A stretch of 36,569 bases of DNA from Ascoidea tarda (nom. inval.) (taxonomy: Eukaryota > Ascomycota > Saccharomycetes > Ascoideales > Ascoideaceae): NCBI GenBank assembly GCA_030560485.1, contig JAKTTS010000102.1, forward strand, positions 1-36,569. The letters are read 5' to 3'. Made by a program: the position numbers and the translations under genes. The notes under the pieces were generated by a model that was not told the origin of the DNA, ran no database searches, and saw only the letters and a list, made by a program, of their open reading frames with translations. Positions 1-9,300 of the stretch are shown here, in pieces (the first letter of the stretch is position 1; the number at the start of each line of letters is the position of its first letter).

Positions 1-52
1 AGGCCCCTTCTGCTCGTGCTTCTGATCCTTCTTCCCCATCACCAACTGCACC

Positions 53-1129
53 ATGGAACCTGGCTCATCTGTCCAAAATAACGCTATTATCAACGACCAA
101 GACTCCTTTGTCAAACCTCCAAACACCTATGCCGATTCCAGTCAGTCCCAGGCTTCACAGACCCAGGACATCCAACAGTCCTTTGCCAATGAGTGGGAGC
201 CTTCTTCTCCTGTTTCCACCTACAGCAAATTGCTAACCTTTGCCGGTGAGATTTTTGGTGCCTGTGGTTTGGTTCCCTGCTGTTGCTGCTCCAACCCATA
301 CAAGTCAATTGAGCAAGGAAATGTTGGTTTGATCACCAGATTCGGCCAATTGTACAAAATTGTCGACCCTGGCTTAACCAAAGTTAACATTATCAGTGAG
401 AAGTTGGTCTCCCTTTCTGTTAAAATCCAGTATATCGAGGTTCCATCTCAAAAATGTATCACAAAGGACAATGTCACGGTTTTGATAACCTCTGTCGTTT
501 ACTACAATATTAACCAACCTCACAGGGCTGCTTTCGCCATTACCAATTTAAACTCTGCATTGAATGAAAGAGCTCAAACAACCTTAAGACAAGTTGTCGG
601 TGGTAAAAACTTGCAAGAGATCATTGAGAAGAGAGAATTGGTTGCCATTGATATGGAAAATCTAATCTCTCAAACTGCTAAAGAATGGGGTGTCCACATT
701 GAGAGCATTCTTATTAAGGACTTATCCTTACCTGAAAATGTTTCCAATTCTTTGTCTTTAGCTGCTGAAGCAAAGAGAATTGGTGAAGGTAAAATCATTG
801 CTGCTAAAGCCGAGGTTGAAAGTGCCAAACTAATGAGAAAGGCTGCTGATATCTTGGCTAGTAAACCTGCTATGCAAATTAGATACCTTGATGCCATGCA
901 AAACATGGCAAAATCTGCACACTCAAAAGTCATCTTCATGCCTGGTGCATCTTCAAGTTCTACTATCGAAGAAGCCGATGATTTTTTGAATCCAAAAAAT
1001 AAAAAACAAACAATGTATCCAACTCACCCTTTAATCCCTCCCTTAACAACCGGCCAAAATGACGATTTGTTTGACAATGAGCTGCAAATTGTCAGAATGA
1101 CTGCCTTAAATGAAGGTATTGGCCATTAA
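53..1129 (+). CDS. Stomatin-like SPFH/Band 7 membrane protein
   Basis: A 358-aa member of the stomatin (SPFH/Band 7) family, which forms oligomers on the cytosolic face of membranes and organises lipid microdomains. Residues 1-60 are polar and probably disordered. A short hydrophobic stretch around 60-79 ends in a cysteine cluster (Cys71, Cys76-79), a likely palmitoylation and hairpin anchor. The SPFH core follows, from the segment SIEQGNVGLITRFGQ (about 85-99) to about 250. An Ala/Glu/Lys-rich helix (about 245-275) and a short conserved C-terminal segment, KVIFMPG, follow it. The start is well supported because an in-frame TGA lies at 23-25. Filamentous fungi and many yeasts have this type of stomatin; to my knowledge Saccharomyces cerevisiae has no close equivalent. 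The family call is firm; the cellular membrane it uses cannot be read from sequence. Confidence 0.9.
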   Translation: MEPGSSVQNNAIINDQDSFVKPPNTYADSSQSQASQTQDIQQSFANEWEPSSPVSTYSKLLTFAGEIFGACGLVPCCCCSNPYKSIEQGNVGLITRFGQLYKIVDPGLTKVNIISEKLVSLSVKIQYIEVPSQKCITKDNVTVLITSVVYYNINQPHRAAFAITNLNSALNERAQTTLRQVVGGKNLQEIIEKRELVAIDMENLISQTAKEWGVHIESILIKDLSLPENVSNSLSLAAEAKRIGEGKIIAAKAEVESAKLMRKAADILASKPAMQIRYLDAMQNMAKSAHSKVIFMPGASSSSTIEEADDFLNPKNKKQTMYPTHPLIPPLTTGQNDDLFDNELQIVRMTALNEGIGH

Positions 1130-1511
1130 ATAAAAAAAAAAAAAAACAAAGAATATTTTATTTTTTTCATTGATCGACTATTTGATTATTATCCTACAAT
1201 CCCTTACCTCTCTCAATTAATGTTTTTGTCTAATCATATTATATTTTATTAATTTACTATTTTTGTGTTTATTGAGTTTTATTATCGTTATCGTTGTTTA
1301 TGTTTATGTTTATGTTTATGTTTATGTGTTTGTGTTTATGTTGGATTCCATACTATTTGGTTTTAATTTTTAATTATTAATTTTTATAAAAATTATATAT
1401 AATTATATGTAATCATATATATTTATATATATAATAAGTAAGTACAATAAATAAATAAAAAAATACTAGTGGTTATTTTACATTTTAAAACCATTATCCT
1501 TATTGTTCTTG
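1130..1511. other. Convergent intergenic region with TTTATG hexamer repeat
   Basis: This A+T-rich spacer lies between two genes that end toward each other, so it holds both 3' untranslated regions. It contains AT-rich polyadenylation-like runs such as the alternating TA stretch near 1395-1435. It also has a short tandem array of GTTTAT at 1296-1325. I see no gene here. Confidence 0.6.
1296..1325 (+). repeat. Tandem hexamer GTTTAT x5
   Basis: Five consecutive GTTTAT units, followed by a degenerate continuation to about 1340. Each overlap contains TTTATGTTTA, ten of eleven bases of the S. cerevisiae ARS core WTTTAYRTTTW. An origin role is possible but unproven, since the S. cerevisiae core is not conserved across all yeasts. 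Confidence 0.7.
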
Positions 1512-2605
1512 CTACTTTTTATTATTTTTCTTATGTTGTATCATATCTTCTTTTTCAAGTTTTTCTGCTAAATTCAATGCATTTTCATACAAATTCACTC
1601 TTGCTAATGACTTTATCGATTTTTCATGATTCATCCTGGATTTATCAATTCTGTCATGATTCTGATTCTCTTCTTCATAATAATCGTCATCATCATTATC
1701 ATCATCATCATCATCATTACTCTTTTTCTTATGATTACTATGACCACTCTTCACACTCTTATCCTTATTACTTTTGCCATTTTTCTGTTCACTTTTTCCA
1801 TACATTTCTTTTTTTTTCTTAAAATTTCCAAATTGCAATTTGATTCGGTTTTTAACTCCACCACTAGGCAATACATTTTCTCCATTATCATTTACAAATA
1901 CTTCAGTTCCAACCAAATTTTCCCAGCTGCCTTGAAAAAAGTTATCGTCAATCTTAAATAATGGATGCTCAGTTTCTAATCCAGAAATTTGTAATACTGA
2001 TGTAGGCTTTATAAAGTTGAATGGATATTCTAAATTGTTTGAAATTGAATGTATTGGTGGTAAAGTTTTAGTGTTCAATTTCTCATTATCAATTTCATCC
2101 TTATTTTCATTATCATCATTATCATTATCATCATTTTCATCATTTTCATCTTCATCGTCATTATTGCTGTCATTGTAATCATTATTTTCATCAGTATTCT
2201 TTTTTGGATTCCTAGTACCTCTTTTAGTCGATGTCGATATTTTTTTCTTTAGATTTTCTGATTGGTTGCTCACATATTTTGAATATGAAGATCTATTATG
2301 ATTTTGTGATTGATTCAAAACAGGACGAGATCCAGGATGAAACGTCTCGAAACTTGTTGTGATTAAAGATTCACTGATTAAAGGCACCTCGACTGTTATA
2401 TAAACATCCTAGTAAGATGGTATTACCATAAAAAATTCAATTAGTATCCAATACCCAAAAAATACAAACACAAAACTAATAGCAAATGTGAATGGGAAGA
2501 TTCTTATTCCCATTTAAGTATCTTTCTTTCTGATAAACATACTTCCATTTCAGAATCAAATCCATCTGACGAATCGCTTGATTCCTCAATTCCAATTGAA
2601 TTCAT
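1512..2605 (-). CDS. TFC7: TFIIIC triple-barrel subunit (Tfc7/Sfc7/GTF3C6-like), two exons
   Basis: Spliced gene: exon 1 at 2543-2605, intron 2409-2542, exon 2 at 1512-2408, giving 319 aa. It is related to the small RNA polymerase III factor TFIIIC subunit with a triple-barrel fold (human GTF3C6, S. pombe Sfc7, C-terminal half of S. cerevisiae Tfc7). Splicing joins the acidic start (SDGFDSEME) to DVYITVEVPLI, the first strand of the fold. The hallmark segment is TSVLQISGLETEHPLFKI, followed by FFQGSWENLVGTEVFV, which parallels GTF3C6 around its LGIDTERPILQV segment. A long Asp/Asn-rich loop interrupts the barrel, and the C-terminus is Lys- and Asp-rich. Without exon 1 the reading frame opens only at a GTG. 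The phosphatase-like domain of S. cerevisiae Tfc7 is absent. The TFC7 symbol is by domain homology only. Confidence 0.75.
2409..2542 (-). other. Spliceosomal intron in the TFIIIC subunit gene
   Basis: A 134-nt, phase-0 intron. It has a perfect yeast donor GTATGT (read down from 2542), a branch-like TACTAAT (minus strand, 2440-2446) and acceptor TTACTAG ending at 2409. Reading through would hit a TAA 13 codons in. Removing it joins two segments that together match the family's first beta strand. Confidence 0.8.
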
Positions 2606-2988
2606 TGTAACAGGGTTTATTAGCAATTAATTAACTAGAAGTGTGGTGTGATGTATAACCAAAAATAACAAGCTAACTTTATTTGAATCCTTCAAAGGTT
2701 ATTCGAATTCAATTTAATTGTATTTAATTGTATTTAATTGTATTTAATTGTATTTAATTTCATTGAGATAACGAAAACAATCAAAAAACGGGTCTTAAAA
2801 ACTGGTTGTGGCAAATGAAAGCTTTTACAAATACAGTAATTAGTGGCTGAACATACGCACCGCCTTTTTTGAAATTTTAATTTTCATTTGAAATTTTTTT
2901 TTTAGTTTTTTTATTTTTATTTTGAGGTGGAAATATTTTCTTTATTTTCTGTATCGATTTAATCAAGTATTGAGTATTGGTATTTGCA
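2606..2988. promoter_or_regulatory. Divergent promoter region: TFIIIC subunit / NOP15
   Basis: This is the shared upstream region of two divergent genes. It holds a 10-bp minisatellite (2711-2760) and, near NOP15, two RRPE-like elements: TGAAATTTTA at about 2870-2879 and TGAAATTTTTTT starting at 2889. T-rich tracts follow up to the NOP15 start. No further gene is seen. Confidence 0.6.
2711..2760. repeat. 10-bp minisatellite, 5 units of TATTTAATTG type
   Basis: Five contiguous 10-bp units: AATTTAATTG, three of TATTTAATTG, and TATTTAATTT. The unit length equals about one helical turn, so the AT tracts are in phase. It lies in the divergent promoter between the TFIIIC subunit gene and NOP15. 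Confidence 0.9.
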
Positions 2989-3921
2989 ATGGGCAAAGCG
3001 GCTAGGAAAGTAATTAATAAAGGATCATCACAAAGAAAGAATCCAGTTAAAAAAATTGAAAATCAAAAGAAGATTGAAAAGAAGATTGGAAAGCAGATTG
3101 AGAAAGAAAGGAAAAGTGAGAGTGAAGATGAAATAATTCAGAATAAAGATGAATTGAAATTTCTCGAAAGTCATTCCGAAAGCGAATCTAGTGACAATAG
3201 CGACTATCAGATTAAGGATTCAGAAGGTAGTGATGATGACGAGAATAATTCATTTGGTGGATTTTCAGACTCAGACTCAGACTCGGATTCCGATTTAGAG
3301 GTGAAGGATGAGAAATCAAAGGAATCAGCAAAATTGGATTTAGAAGAAGCTGAAGGTCAAAAGAAGCACAAAGTTGAAAAACAGAAGATTACAAGTGCTA
3401 ATAAAAGCAAAGATAACAAGAGTAAGAGTAAGAGTAAAAAGGGAATAATCTATATTGGTAGATTGCCTCATGGTTTTTATGAAAAGGAACTTTTGAAATA
3501 TTTTTCACAATTTGGAGATATAACAAGATTAAGAATTTCGCGCAATAAGAAGACTGGGAAATCAAAGCATTATGGGTTTATTGAGTTTGAAGATTTGGAA
3601 GTGGCTGAGATTGCAGCCGAGACGATGAACAATTACTTGGTATTCAACCATATTTTGAAATGCAATTTGATAAACGACGAGTTGTTGAAATCATTTAAGA
3701 TACATAATGTTGACGAGCTATTTAAAGGAAGTGATAAGAAGTTTGAAATTGTGCCATGGAGAAGCATTTATAACAACAAATCGGAGAAAAAACGAAAATT
3801 AAACCAATGGAATAAGCTAAAGAGGGAGCAGTTGAAAAGATTGGACAAAAAGCAAGAGAATTTGGACCAGTTGGGTTTCGAGTACAACATCAAACAGCTC
3901 TTGAGCATTGAAAGTGTATAA
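2989..3921 (+). CDS. NOP15: Nop15-like pre-60S ribosome biogenesis factor (RRM)
   Basis: A 310-aa nucleolar RNA-binding protein that acts in 27S pre-rRNA processing and 60S subunit assembly. The N-terminal 150 residues are Lys- and Asp/Glu-rich with a run of alternating Ser-Asp. One RRM spans about 150-230, with RNP2 IYIGRL and RNP1 KHYGFIEF. The Nop15-specific tail follows (VPWRSIYNNKSEKKRKLNQWNK region), including the helix-rich segment after the RRM that is typical of this family. S. cerevisiae Nop15 is about 220 aa, so the extra length is the acidic N-terminal extension. ATG at 2989 is chosen because the frame upstream opens only at a non-ATG codon. RRPE-like motifs lie about 100 bp upstream. 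Confidence 0.9.
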   Translation: MGKAARKVINKGSSQRKNPVKKIENQKKIEKKIGKQIEKERKSESEDEIIQNKDELKFLESHSESESSDNSDYQIKDSEGSDDDENNSFGGFSDSDSDSDSDLEVKDEKSKESAKLDLEEAEGQKKHKVEKQKITSANKSKDNKSKSKSKKGIIYIGRLPHGFYEKELLKYFSQFGDITRLRISRNKKTGKSKHYGFIEFEDLEVAEIAAETMNNYLVFNHILKCNLINDELLKSFKIHNVDELFKGSDKKFEIVPWRSIYNNKSEKKRKLNQWNKLKREQLKRLDKKQENLDQLGFEYNIKQLLSIESV

Positions 3922-4127
3922 ATATAAGAGCCATTTAATTAAAAGCACCAATATTAGTGTAATATACAAGTAGATATCCGGGCGTATCCGCGTCCCGGAA
4001 TTTGAACAACGGAAGTTTGACAAATTTCAACTTTAAGCAGGGCTTTTTATGAGCTTCTGAGTGTATTTTCAGTAGATTGTTGGGTAGAGCTGAGGAAAGA
4101 GAGGGAAAAGAGCGAGAAGAGCGAGAG

Positions 4128-5525
4128 ATGCAGGCTGAATCGTCGAACATACTATTGAACCAGCCAGTGGTGATTGATAATGGCTCAGGGACCATCAAGG
4201 CTGGGTTTGCCGGTGAAGAACGACCCAAGAGCTACCTCCCAGCTATCGTTGGGCGACCCAAGTACAGCAGAGTTATGGCAGGAGCCATTGAGGATGACAA
4301 CTTCATAGGAAACAAAGCACAGGAGAACCGGGGGTTGTTGAAGATCAGATATCCCATCAGCCATGGAATAATTGACAATTGGGACGACATGGAGCTACTA
4401 TGGCAGTCCATCTACTTGAACGATTTGCGAATCTCAGCAGAAGACCATCCAGTGTTGCTAACTGAGGCGCCATTAAATCCCAGGAAAAATAGAGAGAGGA
4501 TGGCACAGACGTTCTTTGAGACGTTTAATTCGCCTGCGATATATTTCAGTATCCAAGCAGTGTTGTCGTTATATTCGTCGGGAAAGACTACGGGCTTGGT
4601 GGTGGATAGTGGAGATGGAGTCAGTCACAGTGTGCCAGTTTATGAAGGATTCTCGTTGCCAAATGCTATAAGGAGAATTGATTTGGCAGGAAGAGATATA
4701 ACGGAGCAATTACAGTTGCTATTGCGAAAAAATGGAGTGATATTGCAAACGAGTGCAGAAAAGGAGATCATCCGAATCATCAAAAAGAAATGTTGTTATA
4801 TATCAAGAGACCCTCGACAAGAAGAACGAGATTGGTTGACAATGAGAAACTCAAATAGTGGCACCAGTAGCATTGATGTCAGAAGCAAGAGCAATAGGGG
4901 GATAAGTGCTCTTAGCCGGAATACTAATATAAATACTGGTATCAATCAGCAAATAATTGGAAAGCAGATTGATAGTAGTAATGCAAACATCAATACTGTC
5001 AGCAATGATAACACAAACGATAGCAATACGGGGAATGACAGCAATATCCATGATGCTCATGATAACCTTGGTATTAGTAAAGATAGTGTTGGCAATACTA
5101 TAGAAAAATATGAAAGTTTCAAATTGCCAGATGGGAAAATAATCCAAGTAGGAGCAGAGAGATTTCGAAGTCCCGAAATACTATTCCAACCAGATTTAAT
5201 TGGATCTGAATATCTACCTATACAAGACATGATACTTGAGAGCATCAACAAGATTGATTTAGATTTAAGAAATGAGCTATATAGAAACATTGTTTTGAGT
5301 GGTGGGAATACACTTATAAAGGGATTTGGAGATCGATTGTTGATTGAGTTGAAGAACAACACAATGAAGAGAACCAAAATTAAAATATATGCTCCTCCTG
5401 AAAGAAAATACAGCACCTGGATTGGAGGCAGCATCTTGGGAGGACTAAGCACGTTCAAAAGAATGTGGGTTACATATGGCGAGTACCAGGAGAATCCTGA
5501 TTTAATTCATTCCAAGTGCTTGTAA
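4128..5525 (+). CDS. ARP1: Actin-related protein 1 (centractin) of dynactin
   Basis: A 465-aa Arp1, which forms the short actin-like filament of the dynactin complex that couples dynein to cargo and the cortex. The actin fold is clear: phosphate-1 loop VVIDNGSG (14-21), phosphate-2 loop DSGDGVSH (160-167), and adenosine region [18 protein letters not shown]. The conserved [19 protein letters not shown] and [20 protein letters not shown] segments are also present. Residue choices ([24 protein letters not shown]) match Arp1 rather than conventional actin. Residues about 241-322 are a Ser/Asn/Asp-rich insertion of some 80 residues, placed just before the YELPDG-equivalent segment ([20 protein letters not shown]). 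Start: first ATG of the conserved frame; the frame opens earlier only at TTG. Only about 200 bp separate it from NOP15, on the same strand. Confidence 0.93.
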   Translation: MQAESSNILLNQPVVIDNGSGTIKAGFAGEERPKSYLPAIVGRPKYSRVMAGAIEDDNFIGNKAQENRGLLKIRYPISHGIIDNWDDMELLWQSIYLNDLRISAEDHPVLLTEAPLNPRKNRERMAQTFFETFNSPAIYFSIQAVLSLYSSGKTTGLVVDSGDGVSHSVPVYEGFSLPNAIRRIDLAGRDITEQLQLLLRKNGVILQTSAEKEIIRIIKKKCCYISRDPRQEERDWLTMRNSNSGTSSIDVRSKSNRGISALSRNTNINTGINQQIIGKQIDSSNANINTVSNDNTNDSNTGNDSNIHDAHDNLGISKDSVGNTIEKYESFKLPDGKIIQVGAERFRSPEILFQPDLIGSEYLPIQDMILESINKIDLDLRNELYRNIVLSGGNTLIKGFGDRLLIELKNNTMKRTKIKIYAPPERKYSTWIGGSILGGLSTFKRMWVTYGEYQENPDLIHSKCL

Positions 5526-6350
5526 AAATAGGAACAGAAACTGGAATAGAAACACCAATTGAAATAAACAGAAGTACATACAAGAAAAAAACCTGAAAGG
5601 AGTAAAAAAGCAAGAAGGAGTTAAACAAACAGAATAGGAAAGAGTTAAAAATGCCCAAAACGAGCCAGAAGAAATAAAATTAATTAATAAATCTCTCAAA
5701 AGAAGAGCAATGGCTTTCGATAGCACCAGTGTTCCAACAGGAAGCAGTGCTGAGGCTGCCAGAAAATACATGAATATCATCTGAACAGTATCTGAATAGT
5801 ATCTGGATAGCTGGACACTGCATACTGGAATACTGAGTGGTTGAGTATTATTATTTCATATTATTTCATACTGAATAATATTTCACAAACAATAATTTCC
5901 ATCCCGAATCTGGCAGACGAGCAATGCTGGGCTTCTGACGGCGTCCCGCAGCGCAAAAAGTGCCATTGGTACAGGGAACCTGATCTGGAATATATGTTAA
6001 GGGTCATGTGCATTGTCTACACCACAATAACTCTCCCACTCAAGAAGGGTTCATGGATGGTCCCGAAGTCAAAAGAGTCTAAATGGGTTGATAAAAGATG
6101 GAGGAGGAAGTGTTGAAGAGAAAGCAGTGTTAGAGAAGTGTCTGTGTTAAAGAAGAGCATCCTTTCGATACTGAACAACACTATAGTCTTATCTGAGCAT
6201 TACTCCTTCCTCTTCAGCTACTCAAGCACCAGCGAAGTCTCATCCTGCTTGTATATTGATCTGTGATTCTTTGGCTCATCTTTCTACTATTGCTTCTTTT
6301 GCTTCCTCTGCTTCTTTGTTGCTTGTCATGAATCTGTTGTTGTAGAGAAC
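5526..6350. other. 825-bp intergenic region, no convincing gene
   Basis: This separates two genes on the same strand, so it holds the ARP1 3' end and the promoter of the Rab-GAP-like gene. Around 5905-6000 there is a patch clearly richer in G+C than its surroundings. A 40-odd-codon open stretch near 5645-5783 lacks a start and splice signals. I could not assign an RNA or protein gene. Pyrimidine-rich sequence at about 6200-6330 is typical of yeast promoters upstream of the start. Confidence 0.5.
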
Positions 6351-9300
6351 ATGTCTGTATTATCTAGCAAGCAAAGATACACTCCCACCATTGACGACTT
6401 CAACAGGATCGAGAGCATCTTGAGAAACAACAATCAAAACAACCAAAACAACCAAAACAACCAAAACAACCAAAATCATAACAACAACAATCCCAATATA
6501 ACCACCAACAACAATCCCAAAAACAATATCAAACACAACATCAACACAAACATCAATACCAATAACATCAATAGTAACCAAATCAGATTCAACAACAAAT
6601 CCTTTCATAATTCTCATTTCTCATCTCCCTCTATCTCTTCAATTGATTCGGTGCCAGTGACCATCTTAACTTCCAACAGTTTTGATAATATAAACAACTA
6701 CATTAATGATATTATATCAAATATCAACGAAATAAACAAGATTAACCAGAATCTAATTCAAGTCATAGTCTCAAAAGACCAGCTAATTGAAGAATTAATT
6801 AACAATTTAAATTTTAAATCCAACGAACTAAAACTATCAAATTTTTTTAACAAAAAAAAAATCAATTTTCTAATTGATATCAATACCAATAACAATGGTC
6901 ATAACAATCATTGTGATAAAATCGATGATAAGTTAAATCAACTTGATATTCACTACTTACAAAATTTAAGAGTATTGAAAAATACCTATTTCGACACCAA
7001 TAACAAAAGTAATAAAAATATAAATAAAAACTTTAACAATAATACTAATAATAACCGTCATGATAATAAAAATAACAACAGTGACAACTTTAAAATCATT
7101 CATCAAAAATCAAGAAGCAACCCCCCTCCAAATTTTATCAATAAACTTAATAATAAAAAATTATTTAATCAAAATGTTAATCAAAAATTTAACCAAAAGT
7201 TTAACCAAAAGCTATCTATCCCATTGTTTTTAAATACAAATTTTAAATCATCCTCAACTACTAGTCTAACTTTATCAACTCCAAATTCAATCAAAACTCC
7301 AATTTACCTATCAGTCTCAAATTCAATACCTCACTCATTTAACAATTCAACAAACACTTCTGCAGATACCTCAGGAAATACTTCATTCAATAATTCAATT
7401 AACAACTCAATTGAAAACTCAACTTCATTATCAACCTCAATATCAAATATACAAAACTCTCTGATTACCTCATTATCCCATAAAAGATCAACATCACTAC
7501 CTCATTTCACTTTTCCTTTCCCTTTTCCAAATGAATTATTAATCAATAATAACATTATTCCTAAATCTAACTCAAAAATTACTCCAATAACTACCAATGT
7601 CGTTAAATCTCCGAAAACTCCCAATACCCAAATCCCTCCAAATATTTTGGAAACCGAAACAATAAAAACCCTGGAAACACCAAACACTTCAATCTCAAAT
7701 AGAAACTCTTCTTTTCTAAATATCAACTTTAATAAATTTAACAATTTCATCAAAAAAAATAGGTTATCGATTACCTCAACTCTATCTAATAACTCTAATA
7801 ACTCTAATAATTCAATTGGCCAGATTACCTCCGCTACTTATCATAACCCAAACAAATCCATCAACTCATTAAATTCATTAAATTCATTAAATTCATTAAA
7901 TTCAAACAAATCAAATTATAATAACTCAAACACTACAATAGACTTTAATCAACTTCTTTCTCCAATCAGACCCTTATCTTCATCTTCTTTAACCCATATC
8001 TATTATTATAATTCTCAAAATTTAGACTCTAATCAAAAAATTAATGATATAGTTGAAAATTTAAAATTTAAAAATTTAAATAATAACCGCAATGAAAGTA
8101 TTAACAACGGTCATAATGGTTATAATGATAACAAAAATAATGATAATGATAATGGTAATAAAAAAAAAATATCAAAAGTTAAAAATAATTCTATTATAAA
8201 TTTTGCCAATTGGTTATCTCATGCAAATTCAAACTCCAACTCAATTCCACCCAAAACCCTCCTTCGTGCAAATACAACAAATTTACTTCCCCAATTACAA
8301 AAAACCGATGATAATAGTTTTAATCAAGATTCAAACACAATAACTCGTAGACATTCAATTGCTATACCTAATTCAAATCAAAATTCAAACTTAACCACCT
8401 CCAACAGTACTGAATCGAACAGAAATTATCTTTTGCCTAGTCTACAGACTTTATCAAAGACTCCTAAATTACCTGTTGAACTTGATAATATTATCCCCAA
8501 TAATGAGAAACCACCAACTTTAATCAGCAATCTCCATAATAAATTAGTTGATAAATATGGTTGTTTTTATGATTACGACCATCTTTTAAATAATCCAACT
8601 TCAAACTCGTCGTTTGCATTTTCTCCAAATAATACGCTAACCGGCTCTTTGAATCATATAACCGATACTTTATTAAATAAGAAAATCGATAAAGAAAAGG
8701 AAAAAAATCTTTATCTTACTACCAAAAACTTGATTTCAATAGCTAAAGAACATGATCAGAAATTACAAAAAACTCAGTATAAATGGAATGAATTTTTTAC
8801 TAAAATTTCAATCGCTTATAACAATAATAATATCAACTCCAAAAATAACTTTACTTCCAACACTAATTCTAATTCAAACCCAGATCTAAACTCAAACACA
8901 AGCACACGTTTACATTTACATTCAAATTCGAATCTTAATTTAAATTCAAATTTTAACTTGGATAAAAAAGATAATAAAGTTAAAAATAATGGATCTATTA
9001 AAAACTATGATTCCATAAATATTTTCAGTCCAATTAGAAAAGTTTATGAAGAATTTGATGAAATGGACGATTGTGATTCGTCTTCTGAGGATTTAGAAAT
9101 CAACCTTTTTAATGTTAATCCAATCCATTCTCCTTCAAGCGAAATTTTAGATAGTACTGATTTTATTAATGATGATCTCTTGGGGTTATTTGGTAGTAAT
9201 TTGAAAAACAACTATTTTAAATTGTATAAAGACTTTAAAAAATTGATTTACAATGGAATACCAATGAAATTAAGGCAAAGACTTTGGGAAGAATGCTCAG

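Noticed and set aside
1296-1340. Replication origin
   Set aside because: The ARS-like core matches come from a simple TTTATG repeat, and the S. cerevisiae core is not a safe guide in an unidentified yeast.
1469-1961. His/Tyr- and Ile/Phe-rich plus-strand frames opposite the TFIIIC subunit
   Set aside because: They are antisense readings of the Asp/Asn-rich codons of that gene.
2977-2988. Upstream non-ATG starts for NOP15, ARP1 and the stomatin neighbours
   Set aside because: These frames open at TTG or GTG; the first ATG in each gives the family's usual N-terminus.
5645-5783. Open stretch with KSLKRRAMAFDSTSVPTG as a possible last exon
   Set aside because: It has an upstream stop, no convincing branch point or pyrimidine tract before a usable AG, and no family I recognise. 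The 24-codon ORF from its ATG alone is not supported.
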